From: Oscillospiraceae bacterium
GTDB lineage: Bacteria; Bacillota; Clostridia; Oscillospirales; Oscillospiraceae
NCBI GenBank assembly: GCA_017458065.1
Contig: JAFTGD010000047.1
Coordinates: forward strand, 1-64,000
DNA: 64,000 bases
Direction: 5' to 3'
Shown here: positions 23,565-31,864 of the stretch, piece by piece
Position numbering within the stretch: position 1 is the first letter of the stretch
Layout of the letters: every line of letters starts with the position of its first letter
Position numbers and translations under genes: made by a program
The notes under the pieces: model-generated
Told to the model about the DNA's origin: nothing
Seen by the model: only the letters and a program-made list of their open reading frames with translations
Databases searched by the model: none

Positions 23565-24820
23565 CCGCAGATGTGATCGTGATCGGGGCGGGTGCGTCCG
23601 GTATGATGGCGGCATATTTTGCCGCACGGGAAGGCGCATCGGTCCTTGTGCTGGATAAGAACGCCAAAACAGGAAGAAAGCTGCGCATCACGGGCAAAGG
23701 CCGCTGTAATCTGACAAACAACTGCGATGTGCAGGGCGTTCTTGCAAACATACCGGGCGACGGACGCTTCCTCTACAGCGCGCTGACAGCGTTTCCGCCT
23801 GAGCAGGTGATGCGCTTTTACGAAGAACTCGGTCTGCCGCTGAAAACGGAACGCGGAAAACGGGTTTTTCCTCAGTCGGACAACGCGAACGATGTGGCCG
23901 ATGCGCTTCAGAGAGCGTGTAAAAGAAACAATGTGCGCTTTCTGCAGGCGGAAGCAAAGGGGCTGTCGCTTCACGAGGGAAAAGTCGCCGGCGTCAAGAC
24001 GGAGAAAGAAACTATCTCCTGCGGCGCCTGCGTGGTCTGTACGGGCGGTCTGTCCTATCCGCTGACCGGATCTACGGGAGACGGCTACCGCTTTGCCAAA
24101 ACCGCCGGGCACACCGTGACGGAGCTTCGACCGTCCCTGGTCCCCCTGGAGAGTGACGATCCCTGCTGCGAGAGGCTGCAGGGGCTCTCTCTGAGGAATG
24201 TGGAGCTGCGCGTCTATGAAGACGGCAGACTTCTCTGCCGGGAACAGGGCGAGATGCTGTTTACTCACTTCGGTGTCTCCGGCCCGCTGGTTCTTTCGGC
24301 CTCCTCGCGGATGCGGCATTTCGGTACGGCGGACTACCGGCTGGAGATCGACCTTAAACCGGCATTGGATGAAAAGACCCTGGATCAGCGGATCCAGAGA
24401 GACCTGAAAAAATACCAGAACAGGGCGTTTCGTAACGCTCTGTGTTATCTGGTGCCTCATGCCCTGATACCGGAACTCGAGCGTCTCTGTGGAGCCCCTG
24501 AGAATCTGCAGGCCAATGAGGTGACAAGGGAATGCCGGATGAAGCTGCTCCACGCGCTGAAGGCGTTTCCGCTTTCCGTCACCGGGACGCGGCCCTATGC
24601 GGAAGCCATCATCACCTCGGGCGGTGTCAGCACCAGAGAGATCAATCCGCGCAGTATGGGATCAAAGTTTGTACCGGGACTGTACTTTGCGGGGGAAGTT
24701 CTGGATCTGGACGCCTATACGGGCGGCTTCAATCTGCAGATTGCCTGGGCAACCGGGCGCCTTGCAGGGTTATCGGCAGGGGAATATGCCATTAATAACA
24801 GACAGGATGAGACAGTGTGA
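23561..24820 (+). CDS. HI0933-family NAD(P)/FAD-dependent oxidoreductase
   Basis: This 419-aa flavoprotein shows the N-terminal dinucleotide motif VIVIGAGASGMMAAYFAAREGA and the family sequences KTGRKLRITGKGRCNLTNNC and SGGVSTREINPRSMGSK. The C-terminus has GEVLDLDAYTGGFNLQIAWATG. Related proteins include BaiN, but the physiological substrate of most members is unknown. ATG 23561 overlaps the rluB stop. The longer frame from 23423 merely reads through rluB. Confidence 0.9.
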   Translation: MTADVIVIGAGASGMMAAYFAAREGASVLVLDKNAKTGRKLRITGKGRCNLTNNCDVQGVLANIPGDGRFLYSALTAFPPEQVMRFYEELGLPLKTERGKRVFPQSDNANDVADALQRACKRNNVRFLQAEAKGLSLHEGKVAGVKTEKETISCGACVVCTGGLSYPLTGSTGDGYRFAKTAGHTVTELRPSLVPLESDDPCCERLQGLSLRNVELRVYEDGRLLCREQGEMLFTHFGVSGPLVLSASSRMRHFGTADYRLEIDLKPALDEKTLDQRIQRDLKKYQNRAFRNALCYLVPHALIPELERLCGAPENLQANEVTRECRMKLLHALKAFPLSVTGTRPYAEAIITSGGVSTREINPRSMGSKFVPGLYFAGEVLDLDAYTGGFNLQIAWATGRLAGLSAGEYAINNRQDETV

Positions 24821-25533
24821 TGAATCATATGATTTCAATAGCGATTGACGGACCCTCCGGGGCCGGGAAGAGCTCCCTTGCAAGACGCTGCGCGGAGGCT
24901 TTCGGTTTCCTGTATGCGGATACCGGCGCGATCTACCGCACAGTCGGCCTCGCTGCCATCCGGGCCGGGATCGACAGGAAAAACGCGGAAGAGGTCTCCG
25001 GATTGCTTCCGACGCTCAGGATCGAGATGAGATACAACGAGGAAGGGGAGCAGAGGATGTTCCTCAACGGAGAGGATGTCTCCGAAGAAATCCGCCTGCC
25101 GGAGGTATCGATAGCGGCTTCTGATGTCTCCGCTCTCTCCATCGTCCGTCAGTACCTGATGGAAATGCAGAGATCGCTTGCCCTCAGCAATAACGTGATC
25201 ATGGATGGCCGGGATATCGGGACGGTTGTGCTGCCGAATGCAGACCTGAAAATCTTTCTGACAGCGAGCGCCGAGGCGAGAGCAGACCGCCGCGTCAAAC
25301 AGCTGGAAGAAAAGGGAATCAAAGAGGCCTTTGAAACGGTTCTCGCTGATATCCGCTACCGCGACGAGCAGGACAGCAACCGGGAAACCGCTCCGCTCAG
25401 AAGAGCGGACGACGCGGTTCTGCTGGATACGACAGAGCTGAACTTTGATGAGAGCTTTGCCGCCATGAGCCAGCTCATCCTGGAGAAATTCTGTATCGAA
25501 GACTGCAGAGAGACGGCGGAGAAGACAGAATGA
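24820..25533 (+). CDS. cmk: Cytidylate kinase
   Basis: This 237-aa kinase phosphorylates CMP and dCMP. Visible motifs are the P-loop DGPSGAGKSSLAR, YADTGAIYRT for the NMP site, MDGRDIGTVVLP and RYRDEQDSNRETAPL. ATG 24820 overlaps the previous stop; GTG 24817 is also open. In Clostridia cmk is usually followed by ispH or its S1 fusion, as here. Confidence 0.95.
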   Translation: MNHMISIAIDGPSGAGKSSLARRCAEAFGFLYADTGAIYRTVGLAAIRAGIDRKNAEEVSGLLPTLRIEMRYNEEGEQRMFLNGEDVSEEIRLPEVSIAASDVSALSIVRQYLMEMQRSLALSNNVIMDGRDIGTVVLPNADLKIFLTASAEARADRRVKQLEEKGIKEAFETVLADIRYRDEQDSNRETAPLRRADDAVLLDTTELNFDESFAAMSQLILEKFCIEDCRETAEKTE

Positions 25534-27683
25534 GAGAACTCCGTGTAGCAGAGAGCGCCGGTTTTTGCTTTGGCGTACAGCGCTCTGTTGAAATGGCGGA
25601 GGAGATGCTGAGACAGGGACCCTGTGCCAGTTTTGGCATGCTGATCCATAACACCGATGTGGTGGAGAGACTGTCACAGCAGGGAATGCGGATCGTCAGC
25701 GATGTAGATGAAGTGAAGGACAGGGAACGTGTCCTGATCCGGGCGCACGGCGTACCGCCGGAAACCCTCCGTTCGCTCGAAGCGCACGGAGCGGCCATTC
25801 GCGATGCCACCTGCCCGAAAGTCATGCACATCCATCGCATTGTGGAAAAAGCCAGCTCGGCGGGGCGTTTTGTCGTCATCATCGGGATGAAACAGCATCC
25901 GGAGGTCGAGGCTATCAGCGCCAGATGCGCCGAGCATGTCATCCTGGAAGACGCAGAAGAAACCGCCTCGTGGATCTCGTCCCACCCGGAGGTCTGGGAG
26001 ATCCCGATTACCGTGGTGGTACAGACCACGCAGACGAAAAATAATTTTGACAAATGCGTGAAAGAAATAAAAAAAAGATGTACAAATGCAGAAATATCTG
26101 ATACAATATGCTTTGCAACATCTACACGTCAGGAAGAGGCCGCAGCGCTGTCACAAGTTTGTGATGCCATGATAGTGATCGGCGGGCGACACAGTGCGAA
26201 CAGTCTGCACCTTGCGGAGATTTGCCGACAAAGCTGTGAGAATGTCCAGTTCATCGAGAAGCCAGAGGAATTGGATTTTTCAGAGATTAAAAAATCCCCG
26301 GTTGTCGGGCTCACTGCGGGTGCATCAACGCCTGCGTGGATCATTAAGGAGGTAAGAAACAAAATGAGTGACGAAATCAGAGTCGAAGAAGTCCAGGAGG
26401 AAGCAGCGGTGGCAGAGGCCCCGGCTGTGGAAGCCGTTGAAGCTCCGGCAGCAGAAGCAGCGGAGGCTCCCGCTGTGGAAGCACCTGCCGTCGAGAAGGA
26501 ACTGAGTTTCGACGAAATGCTGGAGGAGACCCTGAAGACCATATATAATGGGGAGAAGGTTAGCGGAACGGTCGTTTCCATCACGGGAACTGAGGTCAGC
26601 GTAGACCTCGGGGCCAAGTATTCCGGCTTCATCCCCACAACGGAGTTCACCGAATCCGGCGTGAAGGTCGAAGATGCAGTCAAAGTCGGCGATACCATTG
26701 AAGCGATCGTCGTCCGCGTCAATGACGTGGAAGGAACCGCGATGCTTTCCAAGCGCCGTCTGGATGCCGCAAAGGCCTGGAACGACGTGGAAGCCGCCGT
26801 TGAGAACAATGATATTCTCGAAGGCGTTGTCACGGAAGAGAATAAGGGCGGCGTCGTTGTTACCGTGAACGGCATCCGTGTGTTCGTGCCTGCCAGCCAG
26901 ACTGATCTGCCCCGCGAGGCCGAGCTCTCCCAGCTCCTGCATAAGACGGTTCGTCTCCGCATCACGGAGGTCAACCGTGCCCGCAAGCGCGTGGTCGGTT
27001 CGATCCGCCGCGTTGCACAGGCGGAGCGCCGCGAGCGCGTCGAGAAGCTCTGGAACGAGATGGAAGTCGGCAAGAAGTATCATGGTGTTGTCAAGTCTCT
27101 CACCAGCTACGGCGCCTTTGTTGACATCGGCGGCGTTGACGGCATGGTTCATGTCTCCGAGCTCAGCTGGGGCCGGATTCATCAGCCCTCCGAGGTCGTC
27201 TCTGTCGGTGATGAGATCGACGTCTATGTCATCAACTTTGACCGCGAGAAGAGAAAGATTTCTCTCGGCTATAAGGATCCGAACGCCAATCCCTGGGTGA
27301 TGTTCACCAACCGCTATGCCGTCGGCGACACTGCGGAAGTGAAGATCGTGAAGCTCATGACCTTCGGCGCCTTTGCGGAAGTTCTGCCCGGTGTTGACGG
27401 CCTGATCCATATCAGCCAGATTGCGGATCACCGCATTGAGAAGCCCGAGGATGTCCTCAGAGTCGGCGATGTCGTGGAAGCGAAGATCACGGCGGTCGAC
27501 GAAGAGAAGCATAAGATCTCCCTGTCCATCCGCGCACTGCTGAACGAGGCGAAGGCCGCACAGGTTCAGGAGAGCGAGGAAGTGTTCGACGAAGAAGCAG
27601 GCGACGACGCGCTTGTTTACGAGGTTTCCGCTGACGGCGAAGCAACCGGAAACGCGGCTGATTTTGCGGCAGAAGAGGAATAA
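25530..27683 (+). CDS. ispH: IspH fused to ribosomal protein S1-like repeats
   Basis: This 717-aa protein joins two parts. Residues 1-285 are HMB-PP reductase, with the [4Fe-4S] cysteines at Cys13 (GFCFGV), Cys95 (DATCPKV) and Cys194 (DTICFATSTRQ), the last step of the MEP isoprenoid pathway. A repetitive Ala/Pro/Glu/Val linker (about 290-325) leads to four S1 RNA-binding repeats (about 340-665). This bifunctional fusion is known in Clostridia. The locally AT-rich stretch near 26040-26110 lies inside the IspH part and does not break the frame. Confidence 0.95.
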   Translation: MRELRVAESAGFCFGVQRSVEMAEEMLRQGPCASFGMLIHNTDVVERLSQQGMRIVSDVDEVKDRERVLIRAHGVPPETLRSLEAHGAAIRDATCPKVMHIHRIVEKASSAGRFVVIIGMKQHPEVEAISARCAEHVILEDAEETASWISSHPEVWEIPITVVVQTTQTKNNFDKCVKEIKKRCTNAEISDTICFATSTRQEEAAALSQVCDAMIVIGGRHSANSLHLAEICRQSCENVQFIEKPEELDFSEIKKSPVVGLTAGASTPAWIIKEVRNKMSDEIRVEEVQEEAAVAEAPAVEAVEAPAAEAAEAPAVEAPAVEKELSFDEMLEETLKTIYNGEKVSGTVVSITGTEVSVDLGAKYSGFIPTTEFTESGVKVEDAVKVGDTIEAIVVRVNDVEGTAMLSKRRLDAAKAWNDVEAAVENNDILEGVVTEENKGGVVVTVNGIRVFVPASQTDLPREAELSQLLHKTVRLRITEVNRARKRVVGSIRRVAQAERRERVEKLWNEMEVGKKYHGVVKSLTSYGAFVDIGGVDGMVHVSELSWGRIHQPSEVVSVGDEIDVYVINFDREKRKISLGYKDPNANPWVMFTNRYAVGDTAEVKIVKLMTFGAFAEVLPGVDGLIHISQIADHRIEKPEDVLRVGDVVEAKITAVDEEKHKISLSIRALLNEAKAAQVQESEEVFDEEAGDDALVYEVSADGEATGNAADFAAEEE

Positions 27684-27717
27684 TATACGGTCTGAATATT
27701 CCAACAGATAATTTGTA

Positions 27718-27750
27718 TCCCCGAGGTCAGTGACCTCGGGGATATTTTAT
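27718..27750. terminator. Bidirectional terminator between ispH-S1 and rlmI
   Basis: A near-perfect palindrome, TCCCCGAGGT (27718-27727) against ACCTCGGGGA (27733-27742), is followed on the plus strand by TATTTTAT. It serves the ispH operon and probably also the convergent rlmI gene. Confidence 0.85.
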
Positions 27751-27780
27751 GCCCAAAATGTTTTGGAGAGAGAATTGTTG

Positions 27781-29010
27781 TTATACGACCTGGAACAGAT
27801 AGAACTTCAGGTAGTCGGTTTCCGGGACGTTCCATAGAACCGGATGATCCGCTGCCTGCTGACGCACTTCAATCTGCCTCAGGCTCACACCGGCATCCGC
27901 AGAAGCACTGCGCAGCATGGAGACAAACTGTTCGGAGGGCATGAAGTGGCTGCAGCTGGCAGTTGCAAGATACCCGCCGCGCGGAAGCAGCTTCATCGCA
28001 CGGTAGTTGATTTCATGATAACCCCGCTCGGCATTGGCGGCGGTTTTTCTTGACTTGGTAAAGGCAGGAGGGTCCAGAATAATCAGATCATAGGGCTTCT
28101 GCCCGGATGAAGAGAGTTCTGTAAGAAGGTCAAAAACATCAGCGGTCAGAAAGTCCATTCGTTCGTCAAGACCGTTGCGAATGGCGTTTTCTTTTGCCAT
28201 CTGAATGGCAGTATCGGAAATATCCACCGCTGTGACATGTGCGGCGCCGCCCCTCGCCGCGTTCAGCGCAAAAGAACCGGTATGCGTAAAGCAGTCCAGA
28301 ACGTGTTTGTTTTTGGAAAGGCGGGCCACTGCAAGACGGTTGTATTTCTGATCCAGGAAGAAACCTGTTTTCTGGCCGTTTTCCACATCGACCAGATACC
28401 GGATCCCGTTCTCAACAATCTCTGTAACCGGCAGGCCGGGATTATCGCCTGTCGAAAACCGGTACCAGCCTTTCTGCTGCGAAAGCCCTTCCCGCTCCCG
28501 CAGGGCATTGTCATTGCGCTCAAAAAGACCGCGTATTCTTTGCCCGTCCTTCTCCAGCGTCTCCCGGAGAAGAGGGTAGATCATATCTTTCCGCTGCTCC
28601 ATCCCATAAGAGAGGCACTGTACGACCAGAAGATCGGAAAAGCGATCGACCGTGAGTCCGGGGAGTCCATCCGCTTCGCCGAAAATCACCCTGCAGCAGC
28701 CGATATCATCACCCATGACGGTTTTCCGGTAGTCCCAGGCATATTGGATACGCCTTCTCCAAAACGCTTCATCAAACCGGTCGTTGGCATTGCGGGAGAG
28801 GAGGCGGACGCGAATTTTGCTCTGCTTGCTCAGAAACCCGGTTCCCAGATACCTTCCGTTTTCCGTCAGCGCGTCCACGAGGCAGCCGTTTGGCAACTCA
28901 TCCTGCGCGGTGATAACCTCATCGGCATAGATCCATGGATGCCCGCCCTGAGCGACACGACTGCCTTTTTTGGTAATTGTAAGCTGTGGAAACGACCGTT
29001 CAGCTTTCAT
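27781..29010 (-). CDS. rlmI: RlmI-type 23S rRNA (cytosine-5) methyltransferase
   Basis: This 409-aa protein has an N-terminal PUA domain (KKGSRVAQGGHPWIYADEV), a central EEHEE-like domain, and a Rossmann methyltransferase (LDCFTHTGSFALNAARGG binding SAM; LIILDPPAFTKS catalytic loop; ASCSHFM). This is the YccW/RlmI family. It is a lone minus-strand gene between the ispH terminator and a tRNA. ATG 29010 is followed by a family-typical start. Confidence 0.9.
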   Translation of the reverse strand: MKAERSFPQLTITKKGSRVAQGGHPWIYADEVITAQDELPNGCLVDALTENGRYLGTGFLSKQSKIRVRLLSRNANDRFDEAFWRRRIQYAWDYRKTVMGDDIGCCRVIFGEADGLPGLTVDRFSDLLVVQCLSYGMEQRKDMIYPLLRETLEKDGQRIRGLFERNDNALREREGLSQQKGWYRFSTGDNPGLPVTEIVENGIRYLVDVENGQKTGFFLDQKYNRLAVARLSKNKHVLDCFTHTGSFALNAARGGAAHVTAVDISDTAIQMAKENAIRNGLDERMDFLTADVFDLLTELSSSGQKPYDLIILDPPAFTKSRKTAANAERGYHEINYRAMKLLPRGGYLATASCSHFMPSEQFVSMLRSASADAGVSLRQIEVRQQAADHPVLWNVPETDYLKFYLFQVV

Positions 29011-29040
29011 GGAACAGAACCTCTTTTCCCAATAAATGAA

Positions 29041-29070
29041 GAACCGCCAATCTCACGGGATCGGCGGTTC
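29041..29070 (-). terminator. Terminator after tRNA-Gly
   Basis: GAACCGCC (29041-29048) pairs with GGCGGTTC (29063-29070) over a 14-nt loop. On the minus strand it starts 10 bases after the tRNA CCA end and is followed by TTCATTTATT. Confidence 0.75.
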
Positions 29071-29079
29071 AACCTCTGC

Positions 29080-29153
29080 TGGAGCGGATGATGGGAGTCG
29101 AACCCACCTTATCGGCTTGGGAAGCCGGAGTTCTACCGATAAACTACATCCGC
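29080..29153 (-). tRNA. tRNA-Gly (anticodon CCC)
   Basis: This 74-nt gene on the minus strand includes an encoded CCA. The acceptor stem GCGGATG (29147-29153) pairs with CATCCGC (29084-29090). The T loop GGTTCGACTCC is standard, and the anticodon loop TTCCCAA gives CCC, reading GGG. The discriminator is U, as in bacterial glycine tRNAs. Confidence 0.95.
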
Positions 29154-29174
29154 GGATCACGAATCAGCTTTATT

Positions 29175-29203
29175 AATATAGCATATCTGAGGCTGAAATT
29201 CAA
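29175..29203 (-). promoter_or_regulatory. Predicted promoter of tRNA-Gly
   Basis: On the minus strand TTGAAT (complement of 29198-29203) and TATATT (complement of 29175-29180) are spaced by 17 bp, ending 21 bp before the tRNA 5' end. Confidence 0.6.
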
Positions 29204-29235
29204 TAGATTTTTTCAGAGGGTTTACAATCTGTTAC

Positions 29236-29264
29236 TTGAAAAGGGCATTGCCCTGACGTATAAT
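29236..29264 (+). promoter_or_regulatory. Promoter of the permease-envelope operon with a palindrome in its spacer
   Basis: TTGAAA (29236-29241) and a perfect TATAAT (29259-29264) are separated by 17 bp. The spacer contains GGGCATTGCCC (29243-29253), a perfect 5-bp inverted repeat with a 1-bp centre. Such placement would let a repressor exclude polymerase, for example a metal-responsive one; that part is inference. Confidence 0.65.
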
Positions 29265-29296
29265 ACAATATCATTTTTTATCCAAGAGGTTGCCCG

Positions 29297-30172
29297 ATGC
29301 TCGACGCTTTCCTTGATGCCGTTCTCGATTCGCTGAAAATACTGCCGTTTCTCTTCGTGACCTATCTGGTCATGGAGTATCTGGAGAGTCATACGGAGGA
29401 TCATGTACGGGACATTGTAAAGCGGGCAGGCTGGATGGGCCCGTTCTGGGGAAGCCTGCTGGGGGCTGTGCCCCAGTGCGGGTTTTCTGCTGCAGCGTCC
29501 AATCTCTATGCCGGCCGCGCGATCTCGCTCGGGACGCTGATTGCGATTTTTCTCTCCACGTCGGATGAGATGCTCCCCATTATGATCTCGGAGGCGGTTC
29601 CTTTCAGCAGGATGATGAAGATCCTGCTGGTCAAACTGATGATCGGTATGATCACCGGTTTTGTCATCGACGGGATCTGCCATCTGCTGTCCAGCCGCAA
29701 AACCGGACAGGCGGACGACGGGGAGGACTTCCTGATCGAACGGCTCTGCGAGAAGGAGCATTGCCACTGTGAAAGCGGCAGTATTGTGGTCTCCGCACTG
29801 AAGCATACGGGAAACATCATTCTTTTTGTGTTTCTGATCACGATCGTGCTGAATGTCGCCTTTCTCTTCCTTGGCGAGGAACGGATTACCGCGCTTGTAG
29901 GTTCACGCCCGATAACGGGGCTGTTTTTCTCTGCGCTGATCGGACTGATCCCCAATTGCGGGGCCTCGGTATTGCTGACCCAGATGTATCTCCATGGGGT
30001 CCTTCCGGCCAGCCATCTCATCGCAGGATTGCTGGACGGCGCCGGTGTGGGCGTGCTGATCCTGTTCCGGGTGAACCTGGATTGGAAGGAAAATCTGAGA
30101 ATCACGGTTCTTCTCTATATACTTGCCGTCCTCTTCGGATTGCTGATTTATGGACTCGGCATCTCTTTTTAA
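29297..30172 (+). CDS. Putative manganese/arsenic-type permease
   Basis: This 291-aa integral membrane protein has about eight helices and two internally similar halves, each with a Pro-x-Cys-Gly motif: GAVPQCGFSAAASNLYAGR near residue 57 and GLIPNCGASVLLTQMYLHG near 220. A His/Cys-rich loop (EKEHCHCESG, about 154-163) between the halves may bind metal. The family is annotated as putative manganese transporter or arsenic efflux protein. The transport direction and ion are not settled by sequence. The start ATG follows CAAGAGG weakly. Confidence 0.72.
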   Translation: MLDAFLDAVLDSLKILPFLFVTYLVMEYLESHTEDHVRDIVKRAGWMGPFWGSLLGAVPQCGFSAAASNLYAGRAISLGTLIAIFLSTSDEMLPIMISEAVPFSRMMKILLVKLMIGMITGFVIDGICHLLSSRKTGQADDGEDFLIERLCEKEHCHCESGSIVVSALKHTGNIILFVFLITIVLNVAFLFLGEERITALVGSRPITGLFFSALIGLIPNCGASVLLTQMYLHGVLPASHLIAGLLDGAGVGVLILFRVNLDWKENLRITVLLYILAVLFGLLIYGLGISF

Positions 30173-30202
30173 GTGACCGCTTCTTTTCAGACGGAGGTTA
30201 TG

Positions 30203-31831
30203 ATGATCACTTATACGCAGATAACCAAATCAAAAGAGCTTGCGCCGCTTAGGGATTACTATGTTCTTGACGCCCGCACAACCGGACCGGATCCCGCCGT
30301 CAATGCGATCTCTTCGATTTCGATGCTCCAGATCGAGGACTCGGAAGTCGTTCAGGAAGCGGTGGTCCGCATTTCGCCGGAATCTGACACGGAAGCGGCA
30401 GCGGAAGATGGATACTTTCGCGAGGAACAGACCGCCGACAGTCTTGCCAGACTGCTGATGGGGCAGGTCGTGGTCAGCGAACCGACGACACTGCAGTTCG
30501 TGCGCTCTTTGCTCGAGCGTTACGAGTACGAGGGAGAAATCTTTTTTGTCCCGATCGGGAAGCTGGCATGTGCGCTCTTTCGGGATCTGAATGAAGGAAG
30601 CATTCCGGAGCTGGCGAGACAGATGGAGATCCCCGAGGTCGACAATGCCGGGCTCCTTCGCACAGCCTATTTTGAGAATGAGATTTTCCTGAAATGCCGG
30701 GAGGCGATGGGCGGCAAGATACGCAAGTCTGCCAAAGCGCTGCGGTCGGACAAAGCCCGCACACAGAAAGACCGGAAGAAAAAGCGCATCAGCGACAGCA
30801 CGCTCTTCCGGTGGGCGGAAACCCTGTGGTCGGTAAGCCCGTGGGTGCTGGTCGCGGCAGCTTTCCTGGTGGTCTTTTTTGTGATCCTCAATATCCCGCG
30901 AAAAAAAGACACGACAATCGATCGGAATCAGCCTCCCGTGAGCTATCTCGTTTTATCCTGGGACCAGACCGGCAAATACGGAACCCAGACCAAAGCGAGG
31001 GGGACGGAAGAGGCTTCGATCGAATTCCGCATTCCCTATGGCGTATACAATGTCCTGAACAACAATTCCATTCCGGTTGAGCTGAATATCATCACTGACG
31101 AGAAAGCCAAAGCGGCCTCTGCGACAGAAAAAACAGAGGAAGAGAAAAGTGATGAGTCCGGCATCGACAGCGCCGAGGCGGATATCGAGACGGAAAAAGC
31201 GAGTGCGCCGACCGCGCAGGAACTCAGCGTGGGGAACAGCGGCGAGGAAGAAGAGGACTACGGCCCGACCAAGGTAACCATGCGGCCGAACAGCAGCAGG
31301 CAGATCATCGTCGATACCGACCAGTATCTGACACTCTCCGAAGAGGCAAAAGACCTGATCTTTTTCTATGTCTCCGAAGTGCCTGAGGAGCGGGAATCCG
31401 ACACCACAGGACAGGACAACGGCAGCGGCAGGGTCGTTTATGCCTATGTCAAGGGGACCGAAGTTCGATTCCGCAAGTCGCCGTCGCTGGAAGGCGCGAT
31501 CATTGACTCCATGCAGAACGGTCAGCAGGTCGAGGTGCTCGGCGTCACCGGTGAATGGACCCATGTGAAGGTTCAGAGCGACAAGGGCTATATCTTCTCG
31601 CAGTTTCTGACCAGCGAAGACCCGCAGGCGGCAGCCTATGCGGAAAAGATTGCGGCGGCCAGAGCTGCCGAGGAGCAGGCACAGGGCAACACCGCACCGA
31701 CAGATGACCAGACGCAGGAAGCCGGTACTGAACTCAGTAATACTGAGCCTGCTCCTGAGGCGACGGCGAGCGACCAGAGCGCCGTAGGAGACGCCGCGAA
31801 CGCGGAGAGTGCGACGCAGGACGGCGTGTGA
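30203..31831 (+). CDS. Membrane protein with degenerate DnaQ-like N-terminus and extracellular SH3b domain
   Basis: This 542-aa protein begins with LRDYYVLDARTTGPDP (about 16-31), the position and rhythm of a DnaQ/DEDD exonuclease motif I, but the usual D-x-E is D-A-R and later acidic motifs are not evident. A basic stretch (about 176-196) precedes one membrane helix (about 211-231). An acidic low-complexity region and an SH3b domain (about 411-470, VKGTEVRFRKSP) would lie outside the cell. ATG 30203 is favoured because GGAGG ends five bases before; 30200 is also open. Confidence 0.65.
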   Translation: MITYTQITKSKELAPLRDYYVLDARTTGPDPAVNAISSISMLQIEDSEVVQEAVVRISPESDTEAAAEDGYFREEQTADSLARLLMGQVVVSEPTTLQFVRSLLERYEYEGEIFFVPIGKLACALFRDLNEGSIPELARQMEIPEVDNAGLLRTAYFENEIFLKCREAMGGKIRKSAKALRSDKARTQKDRKKKRISDSTLFRWAETLWSVSPWVLVAAAFLVVFFVILNIPRKKDTTIDRNQPPVSYLVLSWDQTGKYGTQTKARGTEEASIEFRIPYGVYNVLNNNSIPVELNIITDEKAKAASATEKTEEEKSDESGIDSAEADIETEKASAPTAQELSVGNSGEEEEDYGPTKVTMRPNSSRQIIVDTDQYLTLSEEAKDLIFFYVSEVPEERESDTTGQDNGSGRVVYAYVKGTEVRFRKSPSLEGAIIDSMQNGQQVEVLGVTGEWTHVKVQSDKGYIFSQFLTSEDPQAAAYAEKIAAARAAEEQAQGNTAPTDDQTQEAGTELSNTEPAPEATASDQSAVGDAANAESATQDGV

Positions 31832-31864
31832 TTTTGAATTTCAATCCGGGAGGAGCGGAAAACT

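Noticed and set aside
29160..29296. Mn-sensing (yybP-ykoY) riboswitch upstream of the permease
   Set aside because: The leader after the promoter is only about 30 nt and lacks the conserved loops, so no riboswitch fits.
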